NCBI GenBank assembly: GCA_030374765.1
Contig: JARGXX010000055.1
Coordinates: 1 to 47,014 of the forward strand
Reading direction: 5' to 3'
Origin: Agarophyton chilense
Lineage: Eukaryota > Rhodophyta > Florideophyceae > Gracilariales > Gracilariaceae
Length of the DNA: 47,014 nucleotides
The translations under genes and the position numbers were made by a program. The notes below the pieces were generated by a model. It was not told where the DNA came from. It saw nothing but the letters and a program-made list of their open reading frames with translations, and made no database searches. Numbering within the stretch: the first letter of the stretch is position 1; the number at the start of each line of letters is the position of its first letter. Below, in pieces: positions 20,493 to 31,080 of the stretch.

Positions 20493-21320
20493 ATCTGATC
20501 ACTCGTGTGTTCATAGCTGCAAAAGATACTTTTCGAGCAACGTTATAGTAGTATGTATCGTTTTTGAATGGCAACGATACACGTGAGGGCTTTCCAACAT
20601 GTACCTCTACCCCACTACAGGAGACAAGCCAGTGACCACCACAATCACTTACTGTCAAACTGTGTTGATATCTCGAATCACTTTGTTTCCTTCGACGACA
20701 CCAACTGCGGCAACTGCACCCAGAGCAACGCCGAGCGCATTTCGTTCTGCTTGTTCGTGTCATCTGCACCAGCTTCTGATTTGCATACACATGTGCGTCT
20801 CTTGGAACCCAACGAATGCTATCGTATGACAGACACCGGCGTCTGGCCATGCGGTCGACATCCATGCTGACATGCGCTTTCCCTCCGTTTTGGAACGAAT
20901 ATCAACGGTTGTTCAGTCCGTGATTTTGTTGGAGAGCACAGCTCCTGAAGTTCTTTCTGTTCTGATTTATTGACACAAAACTGGTCCAAGATGATTCACA
21001 CCGCGTTCAAATTTTGGTTTTCACAGAGGATGGAAACCAGTGTGCTCTTTGGCTGCGATGAGAGATGATGCTCCGTGACGAAAAACTTCGAGTACTTTCG
21101 GATACTAGATCGAAGTGAAACGGATCACACTTTTCAGTACTTGGACGCTGGTGTCGCCGGCGAACACCAAGCTACCTTGCGTCTTTGCCATCAACGTTGG
21201 TCGAGAAATATCGTCCTCTGTGTGTTGAAACGTTTCTCTCACCGTTCGTTCTGTGTACTTTACATGCGTTTCACTCCTTGCGTCTTCCCTCGAAATAAGC
21301 AAGGCATCTCACACAACAAA
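20493..21320 (-). pseudogene. Decayed gene region (family M), copy 1
   Basis: Minus-strand fragments include a beta-rich stretch, CGGHWLVSCSGVEVHVGK and YNVARKVSFAAMNTRVIRCE (20480-20640), an alanine-rich stretch in another frame (LGVALGAVAAVGVVEGNKVI), and FAGDTSVQVLKSVIRF (21105-21160). The frames do not join without shifts and no family is recognised. The same sequence occurs at 33471-34300 and, partly, at 25846-26857, so it behaves as part of the duplicated segment. Treat it as a gene relic. Confidence 0.35.
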
Positions 21321-21337
21321 TAACCCAATCATTTAAT

Positions 21338-22462
21338 ATGGACAATGAACTTGTTGCACACCAGTTTTCGGGGTTTCTCAAGAGAAGGCGATTGCACTAC
21401 ACAAATCGCAGCAACCAAAACAGAAGAAGCTTAGATGAGTTTCCCCGCGCTCTCCGACTACCGCCGCTTGGAAACCCTCAAGCAGGGAGTCTTCCAAGCT
21501 TTCAATCTCTATTCGGCCGCTCGGAAGATTCAAGACTTCCATCCGGCCATCGATTTATTTCTCAACGACTACCGCCGCTTGGATTATCTCAACCGGGAAG
21601 TCTTCCGGGTTTCGAATCTTCATTTGGCCGCCCAGACGATTCCAGACTTCCATCCCGCCATCAATTTAGATCTCTTCGACTACCGCCGCTTGGAAACCCG
21701 CAACCACAAAGTCTTCCGAGTTTCCAATCTCTATTCGGCCGCCCGGAAGATTCAAGACTTGGATTCGGTCATCAACCCACTTCTTGCGATGTCCGTCGGA
21801 GTGGAAGTGGAACCGCTCGTCCCGTGTCTCTCGAACGGTTTCAGGAAGCAAGGGGCACTCACCCCATTCTTGCACTCCAGTCCTACGGAAATGAACAATA
21901 CACGGAAATCCCACACCAACACCGCCATGGGGAAACAGCGTGGCGAAGAAACAGTGTTCTGGAACTACCTCAGGAGCGCAAGAGTCGGGATGGAGGCGCC
22001 CCAGAGATTGCACAGAGATTTTGTTCAGATAGCATTCGCCAATCTCCAGTTCATGTGCCTTATCCTGCCCCGGAAGCGTCGTGTCTCGTTCAAGAAGTTT
22101 CCAACCGGTCTCCTGAGCACAACCTCCGTGACGATTCGTTGTTGCCGATACGTACAGCTCCTGCTGGTTGCTCATCATTTCCAACCCATCAACCAGGACT
22201 CGAAAAACTTGGCATCACAGGCTCCCGTACCAAACGTCCGAAGATTTTCCAGTGTGAGTGGTGTACGAAGTCGTTTGGTCGCAAGCATCATAAGGTGCGA
22301 CACATCCAAGCCATTCATCGAAAAGTGAGTTACTTCAGCTTTCACTGCGGATCTCAATCACGTCGGTCTTTTCTAACATTTCTCTTTGCAATTGCTTTTG
22401 AAACCATCTTCTTTGACATATTCATATTGGATCGGGTAGCCAGGTTTTGCAAAGAGCACTGA
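21338..22462 (+). pseudogene. C2H2 zinc-finger gene A, copy 1, truncated
   Basis: The frame starts at ATG 21338 (MDNELVAHQFSGFLKRRR). Residues about 40-150 are three 37-residue repeats beginning RLPPLGNPQ/LSQ and holding SLP.FQS.FGR.EDSRL. The C-terminus has one C2H2 finger, FQCEWCTKSFGRKHHKVRHI (C-x2-C-x12-H-x4-H with the second His just beyond). Compared with 34315-35526, about 123 bp around 22440 are deleted, removing the 3' splice site region and the second finger. The last 40 or so codons are then intron and frameshifted sequence. A single finger is unlikely to bind DNA specifically, so this copy is probably a pseudogene. Confidence 0.7.
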
Positions 22463-22662
22463 TCGAATTCCACATGAAAACTGCTCATTAAGCTTTCGAG
22501 CATTTGCAATTTAGGCTGTACAAGATCTACTTTACGGAGATGGAGGATAATTTGAGCCATGTATGCGCAGAGCACCCCAATCGTCACAGTTTACCAACGG
22601 GTGTGAGGAAAGTATAGCTTGCGACTCTAGCCGTAATGGAGTAAGTTATCTACAAGCTTCTA

Positions 22663-23466
22663 TCAGTTTTCTATCGCCTGAAGGTTAGGCTCAGGAGAAC
22701 TGCTTGGAAACTTCTTGCGTGGAATACAACGCTTGCGGGGCAGAACAAGGCACGGGAACTGCATATTGGTGAATGTTTTCTGAAGAAAACCCCTGTGAAA
22801 TCTCTGGCGCTCCTTCTTCCAGACTATTATGTTCCTGAAGTACTTCCAGAACGTTGCCTCTTCGCCACACTTTTTCCTCATGGTGGCTGTTGTGTGGCAT
22901 TTCCGTGGGACTGGAATGAAGTCTTGGTTGGGGTAAGCGCAACTTGCTTCCTGAGACAAATTGAGAGACACCGGACGAAAGGTCCCACTTCTACTCCGTT
23001 GGACATCACAAGAAATGGATTTATGGCCAAATCCAAGTCTTGAATCTTCCGGGCGGCCAAATGAAGATTCCAAACTTGGGAGAGTTCTCGGTTGAGATGT
23101 TCTAAGCGGGTGTTCTCGGAGAGAGCTGGTTTGATACACGGATGGAAGTCTTGAATCTTCCGGGCGGCCGGAGATGGATTCTAAGCGTGGAAGACTGCCC
23201 GTCTGAGGGTTTCCAAGCGGCGGTAGTTTAGTTGGAGAGCGGGGGGGAAACCCATCTGGGAGTCTTCTGTTTTCGTTGCTGCGATTTGGGTCGTGCAGCC
23301 CACATGCCGAAAGGCCTTGTGAGTAATTAGTATACCTATCTTGATACCGCTGGCAATCGTAAACTGAGAGAAATTCTCTAGTACGCGAAATAACAAGACA
23401 CGCATTATAAGCTGTCTTCTTTTCCACACTTTTCTCGCGTTCTATCAGGAAGCAAGACCGGATCAT
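22663..23466 (-). CDS. Proline-rich repeat gene B, copy 1 (no zinc fingers)
   Basis: This 267-codon minus-strand frame is paralogous to gene A and convergent with it (tail to tail). Shared parts are NRSNENRRLPDGFPPRSP, the KLPPLGNPQTGSLPRLES repeat and SGRPEDSRLPS, and a C-terminal half with PVSLNLSQEA and CGEEATFWKYF matching ARPVSLERFQEA and an alternative reading in A. No cysteine/histidine fingers follow. The repeat frame stayed open while the other two frames are broken, which suggests it was maintained as protein. Function unknown; start codon not certain because the region before RSNENRR differs from gene A. Confidence 0.5.
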   Translation of the reverse strand: MIRSCFLIEREKSVEKKTAYNACLVISRTREFLSVYDCQRYQDRYTNYSQGLSACGLHDPNRSNENRRLPDGFPPRSPTKLPPLGNPQTGSLPRLESISGRPEDSRLPSVYQTSSLREHPLRTSQPRTLPSLESSFGRPEDSRLGFGHKSISCDVQRSRSGTFRPVSLNLSQEASCAYPNQDFIPVPRKCHTTATMRKKCGEEATFWKYFRNIIVWKKERQRFHRGFLQKTFTNMQFPCLVLPRKRCIPRKKFPSSSPEPNLQAIEN

Positions 23467-23689
23467 GTCCTCAAAAGACGGAGAAAGAAACCTCGGTCAC
23501 GAAATCACAGGAAAGGGTGATGTAGTCCACACCACACGATAACAAAGAAGAAGCGAGCTGTCCTAAACATAGTAGCGTTGTTATATTTTTGTTACGTTGT
23601 GAATGGCAATTATTTCTTGGAAAGACATTTGCTCCGAGTGGCGGGCGCATGTTGAGTGGTCCGAAACTCCGCCACCATGGCGAAAGTCT

Positions 23690-23930
23690 ACCGTGTGCGC
23701 CAACCAATCTGCGGATTATTTGATATACTTGCTTGCACCAGAGGCTGTCGATGGTCAAATTTAGCAAATCTGGAGATAAGATGCGCCTGCAACTGCACGC
23801 GGTCGCAACTGTACAAATGCGCCCTGAAATGGTTTCAGCGCAGCTTGGCCACAGAACAGATAAAACCCCGACCAACTCCCACACTAGCTTCGACCGTTGA
23901 AAAGGATCAGGCGGCGAGCGCGGAGCCCGC
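23690..23930. other. Segment of about 230 bp present only in copy 1
   Basis: Sequence on both sides matches copy 2 (36720-36780 and 36801 onward), but copy 2 has only about 20 bases between, so this is an insertion in copy 1 or a deletion in copy 2. It has an open frame on the plus strand (MAKVYRVRQPICG, then a cysteine-rich stretch), with no recognised match. No target duplication or inverted ends are evident. Confidence 0.5.
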
Positions 23931-24139
23931 GCCCGCAACAGCATTGTTTACCTTACCCACCGCACTTGGAAAGTGAACGATTGAAGCGGCAACCCTTGCG
24001 TCCGCCGGCTGTTGTTGTTGGAATGTTTTCTCTCTCAGGACACGGTCTGACGCGCCAAGAGGGCACCAGAACTCCTTCAACTAAAAGGGCTATGTACCTC
24101 GTGCCCAGCTTTCAGTGGCGCAATCTTCATCTAGCACCT

Positions 24140-24345
24140 TGGACGTCCCGGTCGAGCTTTGACGACAATGGTCTCGAGAACGGCGACAAACGTAGTAGTT
24201 GTGGTCCAAATTCGTTTCGGAGCCGCCATTCAAGTTCGACTCGACAAATCCTGTGTTAATTCCCATCGCTATTTGTCTGTAGGATCAGCCGCCCCATTCC
24301 TATTCAAGCGCTCCCGATGCAAGATTGTAGCCTAGCATCGCCTTA
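24140..24345 (+). pseudogene. Inverted family X relic, copy 1
   Basis: Plus-strand sequence matching the minus-strand ORF 20148-20492: SSFDDNGL, then GGTCCAAATTCGTTTCGGAGC and CGACTCGACAAATCCTGTGT nucleotide blocks equivalent to VQIRFGAD and RLDKSC. Frame is broken by small indels. It mirrors family X on the other side of the convergent A/B pair, implying an old inverted duplication. Confidence 0.55.
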
Positions 24346-25206
24346 CCTGCCAACCACTACAATGTATTTGAATTTCATCTAACCGTTTAGAACCAGAACC
24401 CAGCCGACTATTGCTCATCCTGACGCACTAAGGTTACTGAAACTACGCTCTTGTCTCCACTACACTACAGAGCGCCAAGCTCTGGTACGTTCTGAAGAAT
24501 TGAGAAGAGTACCTGTACAATTTGAGACAAGAAAGTCATGCCCAGGTCTCTCTATGCCACGGGCACCAGCGACACACTGTACCGCATCCACGCACACCGG
24601 CCTTGTATAATTGTGTGGTACATGACGATCAACCCAAGTACTACCAGACTGCAGTGAAACAAACAGAAGACTTGGGATAACTTACACCCAGTCAATGGTG
24701 AACGGGCATTGGCGCGCATTTCTGATTTTCGGCATGAACCTAAGCGCGTAGGGACACAGCATAAAATCAAAAGCAGTGGGCACTGGGTTGGGAAACCAAA
24801 GAGGACGGCATTGAGCGTGCAGGAGGGAAGCGGCAAAACCAAAACCTGTGCTGGACAAGTGTTAATACATGCTACTGACCTGTCGCGATACCATCACGAG
24901 ATTTCACAGAAAACCCTCGAACTGTTTTACAACAGCACTGTTGTGGGCTCTATGAATATCAACCGTACTGCTGGAAGAGTACGCTGAATTTCTCAGAAGA
25001 ATTTGTGTTTTCCTGAACAACGATGAAGGACATGGACGCCCGATGTGGAATGTCAGTTAAGCCTAAGCCAAAAGGGCACGCCACAACGATCGAAAAGACC
25101 CCGGCCTCGATCGAGCAAACCAAAGTCGATGGCAGAATAGACAGGAGCGGAGAAAGATGATCAAGCCCCGGCCTGTGCTGAACAACTATTTATGAGCGTT
25201 CCAAAT
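24346..25206. other. No recognisable gene; edge of the duplicated segment
   Basis: 24346 to about 24870 aligns with 37190-37890 at clearly lower similarity than the rest of the two copies. The empty site of the solo LTR at 37444-37673 is the single ACCGC at 24581-24585. From about 24870 the sequence is unique in this window. No frame shows a known motif. Confidence 0.5.
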
Positions 25207-25545
25207 CTACAGCGGTTGCCCTACGAGATGTGAGACAGTCAGTACACTAAACTGTTTTAAATGTGCACCGTTTCGGCCAACTTTGAGCACGCATATACGG
25301 CCCATTGATCGCATTCTCACCCACCGGGACATTTTAAGTTTCCAACAAATGATGTCACACTGGCCAATCCGTTTCCTCTTTAGAACACTTGCTGGAGTGT
25401 CACCTGCAAAACTGCTTGATATCCACATTTGCGCCAGCTCATGAATACAGTTTGCTTTCGCTACGCTCGGGAGGAAGTATACCAGTACGGAAGGTACGCA
25501 ATCCCCGTAGACAAACGCAAGTGCTGCACGTAAACAGTTGCCCAT
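25207..25545 (-). CDS. Hypothetical 112-codon ORF
   Basis: ATG-started frame beginning MGNCLRAALAFVYGDC, with a hydrophobic stretch (VLVYFLPSVAK) and a basic C-terminal half. It contains SSFAGDTPASVLKRKRIG, weakly like VFAGDTSVQVLKSVIRF in family M (21105-21302), and might be a distant relative of that region. No family recognised; it could also be a chance ORF. Confidence 0.25.
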   Translation of the reverse strand: MGNCLRAALAFVYGDCVPSVLVYFLPSVAKANCIHELAQMWISSSFAGDTPASVLKRKRIGQCDIICWKLKMSRWVRMRSMGRICVLKVGRNGAHLKQFSVLTVSHLVGQPL

Positions 25546-25845
25546 CTGCCAGTTTCAGATACGCTGCCGAATCAGCATCTGTTCAGATGCAGTCGAGGGA
25601 CAAAGAGGTTGGAGACGGAAAGGTTACGGTGCACGTTTCTGTGCTTGGGGCACAGTCGCCAACAACATGTACATTTTACCAAAGCTGATATCATCCATCA
25701 CGTTAAGCACTATCTGTCTATGGATGTCCATTATTGCTTCCAAAGCGCACAGCTTTCCATCAAGCCTAAATTCCGTTCCCCCGCTAAGTAATCGCTCCCA
25801 ATTCTGTAAACTGCACCCACAACGCAAATTCTGTACCATCTTCGA
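25546..25845 (-). other. Unassigned sequence, possible 3' part of family M
   Basis: A minus-strand frame at 25784-26134 continues family M past its end in copies 1 and 2: after RVIRCET it reads RFEDGTEFALWVQFTELG and stops at 25784. This may be the original C-terminus, lost where copies 1 and 2 join family X. Below 25784 another minus frame (25624-25857) is open but unrecognised. Confidence 0.3.
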
Positions 25846-26857
25846 ATCGCGTTTCACATCTGATCACTCGTGTGTTCATAGCTGCAAAAGATACTTTTCG
25901 AGCAACGTTATAGTAGTATGTATCGTTTTTGAATGGCAACGATACACGTGAGAGCTTTCCAACATGTACCTCTACCCCACTACAGGAGACAAGCCAGTGA
26001 CCACCACAATCACTTACTATCCAACTGTGTTGATATCTCGAATCACTTTGTTTCCTTCGACGACACCAACTGCGGCAACTGCACCCAGAGCAACGCCGAG
26101 CGCATTTCGTTCTGCTTGTTCGTGTCATCTGCACCAGCTTCTGATTTGCATACGCATGTGCGTCTCTTGGAACCCAACGAATGCTGTCGTATGACAGACA
26201 CCAGTATGAATGACATGGAACTACATGTAATATGCACGAGAGAATAGATATTACATGGCAACCGCTAAAGTGTGTCTACATGTATTACATAGCAGTAGTT
26301 AAGAACATTTATCTAAACACAGCACGATGCTACCGGAAGTCACCCGACTACCGTGTACCTCTGCTACACTTCTCGACTAGGTCGACCTAGAATTGTCTTA
26401 GTACCCGAATACTGCTCAATACTTAACCAGCGTCTTGCCATGCGGTCGACATCCATGCTGACATGCGCTTTCCCTCCGTTTTGGAACGAATATCAACGGC
26501 TGTTCAGTCCGTGATTTTGTTGGAGAGCACAGCTCCTGAAGTTCTTTCTGTTCTGGTTTATTGACACAAAACTGGTCCAAGATGATTCACACCGCGTTCA
26601 AATTTTGGTTTTCACAGAGGATGGAAACCAGTGTGCTCTTTGGCTGCGATGAGAGATGATGCTCCGTGACGAAAAACTTCGAGTACTTTCGGATACTAGA
26701 TCGAAGTGAAACGGATCACACTTCTCAGTACTTGGTCGCTGGTGTCGCCGGCGAACACCGAGCTACCTTGCGGCTTTGCCATCAACGTTGGTCGAGAAAT
26801 ATCGTCCTCTGTGTGTTGAAGCGTTTCTCTCACCGTGCGTTCTGTGTACTTTACATC
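25846..26857 (-). pseudogene. Third, partial copy of family M
   Basis: Starts in the sequence GTTTCACATCTGATCACTCG, which is also at 20487 and 33465, and follows those copies in the same orientation to about 26857, where it ends in TGTACTTTACAT. It is interrupted by a solo Copia LTR (26205-26425). Base differences from the other two copies are few. The remaining frames are broken as in the other copies. Confidence 0.6.
26205..26425 (+). mobile_element. Solo Copia LTR
   Basis: 221 bp beginning TATGAATGACATGG and ending TGCTCAATACTTA, flanked by ACCAG on both sides (26200-26204, 26426-26430). Copies 1 and 2 of the surrounding family M sequence lack it (single CACCAG or equivalent). It is related to but clearly diverged from the Copia LTRs at 2704 and 17645. 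A solo LTR is the product of recombination between the two LTRs of a complete element. Confidence 0.9.
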
Positions 26858-27347
26858 ATCAACTCGACCATCAGAATCACGCCGTTCGTCATGCCGCTTG
26901 GACAGAAATTGCGCGCTTGCTCCATGATGCCACTCCGCATCCGCGCCTGGCGCACGCCATCCTTTCCCCGCTTCTTGCCGTGCTCCATCACCCTCACGAA
27001 TATCACTTTGAAGTAGTCGCCGCCCTACTTCCCGACTTGCTCTCGTCCCTGTGCGCATCCGATCAGCCCAATTTCACCGCTCATCACACCACGCTCATGT
27101 GCGCCGTCATGGACGCCGTCTCTTTGCTCAACAAACCCAACCACGCACTGGAAAACCTTCTTACGGTCTTGCGCGACGAGCAGTACGCCCGCATAATGCC
27201 CCGGCACGCTGCCAACCGCGCGCACTCGTTTCTTAGCTCTGCTCTCTCTCTTGCCTGCGATCCCCTGATTTGGACACCCAACCCAACCTTCGTTCGGCAG
27301 TGTGGAAAAGCGCGCAGTATGCTCTGCGGTGCAGACGGAATTTGACA
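26858..27347 (+). pseudogene. Inverted fragment: helical ORF plus start of RBR pocket B
   Basis: The sequence is the reverse complement of the 17995-17875 plus 2703-2310 path of copy 1, without the Copia element, so it shows the uninterrupted site. The frame HAVRHAAWTEIARLLHD runs on to AILSPLLAVLHHPHEYHF and PRHAANRAHSFL. Then the pocket B start (DLDTQPNLRSAVWKS) appears in another frame and ends at GGAATTTGACA. At 27348 the sequence flips directly into copy 2 in the plus orientation. It is a fragment only. Confidence 0.75.
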
Positions 27348-27521
27348 TAACTGCCTTCGGTTTCAATCGGATATGTACATCCCTACGGAGCGCTACAACT
27401 GTCTACTGCACCAAACTCACCTTCAGACCTCCATGTCGTCCCCATCGGTACCTTGCGACACATTCCCATCTTCCGCATCTCCTGAATCAGTCTCTGTACT
27501 GCTCACAACTCAACCTGATCT

Positions 27522-28433
27522 TCAGATGACTTCTTGCACCTCCCGCCGCACTGCGGTACATCTTGCGTCGACAACCGGCCCGTCGAAACTCAGTGGTCGA
27601 TACCGTCTTCTCTCCCGGCTTCTGTGACTCACTGCAACATTTCCGATAGGACTTTCTCCAAAGGCGAATGGTGACCGAGTACCCGGTGTCATTGAACCCA
27701 GATCGTTGCCTTGACTTCTCCGCACGCTGTGCTGTCGACTCAGAGCCATATTCCTCGTGGACGGTGACATGGGAGAAACAAAAATCGATCCGATTTGTTT
27801 TGGGGATCTTTGTGTCTTCATGATGCGCATAGCACTCTGCAATAATTTACGATCAATATCCCCAAACATTTTCTTTTGTTCCCTTCCCTGACGGCGGCTT
27901 GCCCGTCTGGAAAGGTCATTCAAACCTTCTGAAGCTTGGTCGTCTGCCTTACTTGCTCGCAATGCTTCCGCTAATCTCTTTGCATCTCGGCCTTCAATAT
28001 CTTCGCCCGTCAGTACGATGAAGTTGCTCATGTAAGGCACAAACACTTCGTTATAGAAGCGAATGATATCGCCTGTCTCTTCAGTCGTCGATTCCGGTCG
28101 TGGCCCACTATCATCTGCAGCATCTTCCGCCAACAAATGCCCGAAATCTCCGAGAAAAATGTTATGGGACACTGGTGGAGAATTGCTCCGAAATGTGGGA
28201 TCACTTGTGTGCTCCAATTGATTGTAGTGCCACACGATATGGCGGAACTGCAGTTGGATATGTTGGATCTTGGCCACGCCATCTATCACAAACAGGATGA
28301 TCAAGTCAATATGTCTGTTGACTGTCAAATTCCATCTGCACCACAGAGCATACTGCACGCTTTTCCACACTGCCGAACGAAGGTTGGTTTGGGTGTCCAA
28401 ATCAGGGGATCGCAGGCAAGAGAGAGAGAGCAT
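27522..28433 (-). pseudogene. RBR copy 2: pocket B and C-terminal tail
   Basis: A 303-codon open frame matching 1492-2415 but without its internal stop: where copy 1 has TGA this copy has CGA, giving ALSRQHSVRRSQGNDLG and then SPFAFGESPIGNVAV. The frame ends at 27522 because of a GGA-to-TGA change relative to copy 1, which reads nine codons further. Pocket B motifs are as in copy 1 (RHIDLIILFVIDGVAKIQ, DIIRFYNEVFVPYMSNFIV). It is separated from its N-terminal half by the helical fragment and the truncated Copia element, so it is a pseudogene unless expressed as a C-terminal piece. Confidence 0.85.
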
Positions 28434-28721
28434 TGCTAAGCAACGAGTGCGCGCGGTTGGCAGCGTGCCGGGGCATTATGCGGGCGTACTGCTCGTCGCG
28501 CAAGACCGTGAGAAGGGTTTCGAGTGCATGGTTGGGTTTGTTGAGCAAAGAGACGGCGTCCATGACGGCGCACATGAGCGTGGTGTGATGAGCGGTGAAA
28601 TTGGGCTGATCGGATGCGCGCAGGGACGAGAGCAAGTCGAAAAGTAGGGTGGCGACTACTTCAAAGTGATTTTCGTGAGGGTGATGGAGCACGGCAAGAA
28701 GCGCGGAAAGGATGGCGTGCG
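28402..28721 (-). pseudogene. Alpha-helical (HEAT-like) fragment, copy 2
   Basis: Same as 2384-2703, including the end at the Copia LTR. The 5' part that would continue beyond the element is deleted in this copy. Together with 26858-27347 it forms a pair of inverted arms around RBR pocket B and tail. Confidence 0.5.
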
Positions 28722-28951
28722 TATGAATGTCGACAGCTAGTGACAGGATGCCATGTAATGCGCACGCGAGCACTTACGTGCTCTGACGCCCGTTCCAACT
28801 TGCATTCGTAGTTAGTGCCTTTACATGAGCAATTACTATTGTCTACATAAACACAGCAAGATGAATCTGCAGGTCATCTGACTACACGGACGCCGGGGCA
28901 CCCAAGTTGTCTAAGAAACATAGCTACAGTTGTTACCCCGCTCAATACTTA
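28722..28951 (+). repeat. Copia 5' LTR, copy 2
   Basis: 230 bp from TATGAATGTCGAC to GCTCAATACTTA, no difference seen from 2704-2933. Because the two LTRs of the parent element differ at about 13 positions, this identity shows that the segmental duplication is much younger than the Copia insertion, or that the copies have been homogenised. Confidence 0.9.
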
Positions 28952-29014
28952 GTTATGGGCCCAGCACCAGCCTCATCCTCCGGCACGCGCAGCCGTCCAC
29001 GTTTTTCTTAGGAC

Positions 29015-30533
29015 CTGAAAAACGTCCTGTGGACTGACGGCAAAGGCAACCAGGAAGATTATGCAAAGTCAGTGGCACTATAAGACTTCATTTCACGAGA
29101 AATTGCCCGACTCAAAATCGAGCAAGATAGCGTTACCGCTTCGCAGAACAATTCTGAAGAGCCAGCTGTATGGAAGGTCTCGAGATCTGCGTTCTACGAT
29201 CAGTGACGAAGATGTTGCTTCAGATGAAGAAGCCGACAAGATCGTCAAAACCATCTATAAGTGAGATTCGCTGTCTGTTGTCAGTGAGGTTTATGGGAAC
29301 TTTATCACGCTTCTGAATATGAAGCGCTCCGGCAATTAAACGTTCCCCAATTTCGAACTTAGATTAGATGCTTCGGCGTCTAAGTTTCACGCTCAATCTG
29401 AATCCGCCAAGTTGCCAGAGTCGCTGACAGCCTTCATGCTTTTGAAAAACTCAGCTGTCGACAATGGGCAGCGTGTCTCGGTGCTTGCGGCGACATCAAC
29501 GAACAGCACTTTGACTGCTACTGCGACGACGACGGATTACCTCAACACTATGTCGTATGAGAAAATGGCGTCTGTCTTTCGCCAGTGTGATGAAGTCCCT
29601 CATGCACACTCTATCGGCTCCCCACAGCCGCTTTCAATCGCTGCCAATGCAGCACAGCTCCTGCCGCGCAACTAGAACCGCCCCGACCGTCGCAACAAGG
29701 GTAGACTCCTTTCCATGCGCTATCCTTGTGACATTTTCAAGAAGTTTGGTCAACGGAAAAAGAACCACAACCCGGATGGTTCCTTACCCTCCCATGTGCG
29801 CTGCCTCGACTCCCCAGCTCCATCGCTGAACACGTCGCCGCCGAACAAGTATGGACAGCAGAATGATGCCCCGAAGAAGGTTGTTTCTTTTAACTGTGCC
29901 ACCATGACCAGTTCAACGGCAGCTGTCTCCGCAAATCCCGCGCCTGCCCGTCTCGGTCCTCTCCTAGATGACGGCGCACCGTACAGTGCCAGCGGACAAG
30001 TCGAGCTGCATCTCCTGTCTATCGAACTCGGATTGGCTCCCGACACTCCACATGAAACGATTCCTGCATCGCTCAACGGCCACACCAGGTAGCAATATGA
30101 CGTGGGTGCTCATGCAAGCCTCCAGCGCAGCATTCTTGGCTAGATAGTCCTGCGCGCCAAGTCTGACCTCGGAAATGACATCAACATCACCCACTTAGTG
30201 CTCGAAGGATCATCGCAGTGGGTGATCGGGAGAAATGTCACCCCCAAGGCGAACATTGTTCATTTTGGTATGAACGCTCTGTGCTTCGATGCCAACGGCG
30301 CGAACGATCCTTTGAAAATCGTTGATGACGGCTTCCTATCCTATATCTCTGTAGAACGCTTCGCATCATCCAAAGGATACCTTGTATTTACTCTCTACTG
30401 TCTGTCCGCCGTTGCGCTCGAAAAGTCGCCGTGGGGCGATGTGGAGGCTATCATTGACAATGTGCACGCGCATGTTTGCGGCCACACCTGCTTTTCGGAC
30501 TTCAAACTCTTGCTACAGCGCAACAAGCTGTGA
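29015..30533 (+). pseudogene. Copia gag, protease and pre-integrase remnants, copy 2
   Basis: Matches 2997-4515 with few changes: the gag block LPESLTAFMLLKNS (about 29418-29460), the protease site LLDDGAPYSA (about 29965-29994) and the pre-integrase HVCGHTCFSDFKLL (about 30471-30512). Stops and frame changes lie at the same places as in copy 1, showing that they predate the duplication. Confidence 0.7.
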
Positions 30534-30554
30534 AACCGCACTGTCGCCCAGTAC

Positions 30555-30917
30555 GTGGCAGACATGGTGAACGATTGCACAGTTTCACCTCCAACGATGA
30601 AGGTGTCGATCAGCTCGTTGAACTCGGCATTCAACGACCTCGTATGCATTGATCACTTGTTTCTGGATCAATTTTGCGTGCTACATTTAATGGACAATGT
30701 GTCCCGGCACTCCATTGCCCACGTGATCAAGTCCACGTCTATGCAGGAGGCAGTTACCGGGTTCGGGGCAAGTTGGGTGGCTCACTTCTGGCACCCACAA
30801 GCCACCAGAGGGGACAAAGCGTTTCTCCTTGGAGCATTTCGAGATCATTGCAAGCAGCTTCACATCCCGCTCCATGCCGTGCCGCCCCGTCGCCATGCTA
30901 AAAACGCAACTAATTGA
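30555..30917 (+). pseudogene. Copia integrase core, copy 2
   Basis: A 120-codon open frame covering the whole catalytic core. VCIDHLFLDQFCVL holds the first Asp (copy 1 has an extra A here), GDKAFLLGAF the second, and the third catalytic position in HAKNATN is Asn instead of the Glu seen in copy 1, at 30913-30915, followed by TGA. So copy 2 keeps the frame but loses the active site, and copy 1 keeps the Glu but loses the frame. Confidence 0.8.
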
Positions 30918-31080
30918 AAGAATAACATCATTCGCAATGTTTTCTTGAGGCTCAAGTCGGCAGCCAGCGCAGACATCAACGCTGATCGCTCTGCAGAGAG
31001 GGTAAGTCGGCGACGGCACTTGGCGGCGGTCTCCGACAACGCAAGCAGAGAGCGGCGCTTCTTCTCGTCGGGGCAACGGA

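Larger units (their letters stand above)
28722..30994 (+). mobile_element. Truncated Copia element (copy 2)
   Basis: The 5' LTR (28722-28951) is identical by eye to 2704-2933, and the left flank GTGCG is the same, so this is the same insertion, duplicated. gag remnant (29015-29675), protease/pre-integrase (29715-30533) and integrase (30555-30917) follow. The element ends abruptly at 30994 and joins host sequence that lies 143 bp beyond the Copia element in copy 1. No 3' LTR remains. Confidence 0.92.

Noticed and set aside
21666..22184. 172-codon minus-strand frame opposite zinc-finger gene A (also 34643-35161)
   Set aside because: It is antisense to the clear repeat and zinc-finger coding frame and has no motif of its own.
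23471..23944. 157-codon minus-strand frame containing a long Cys/Trp-rich stretch
   Set aside because: Half of it lies in the segment present only in copy 1; in copy 2 the frame is short. No motif recognised.
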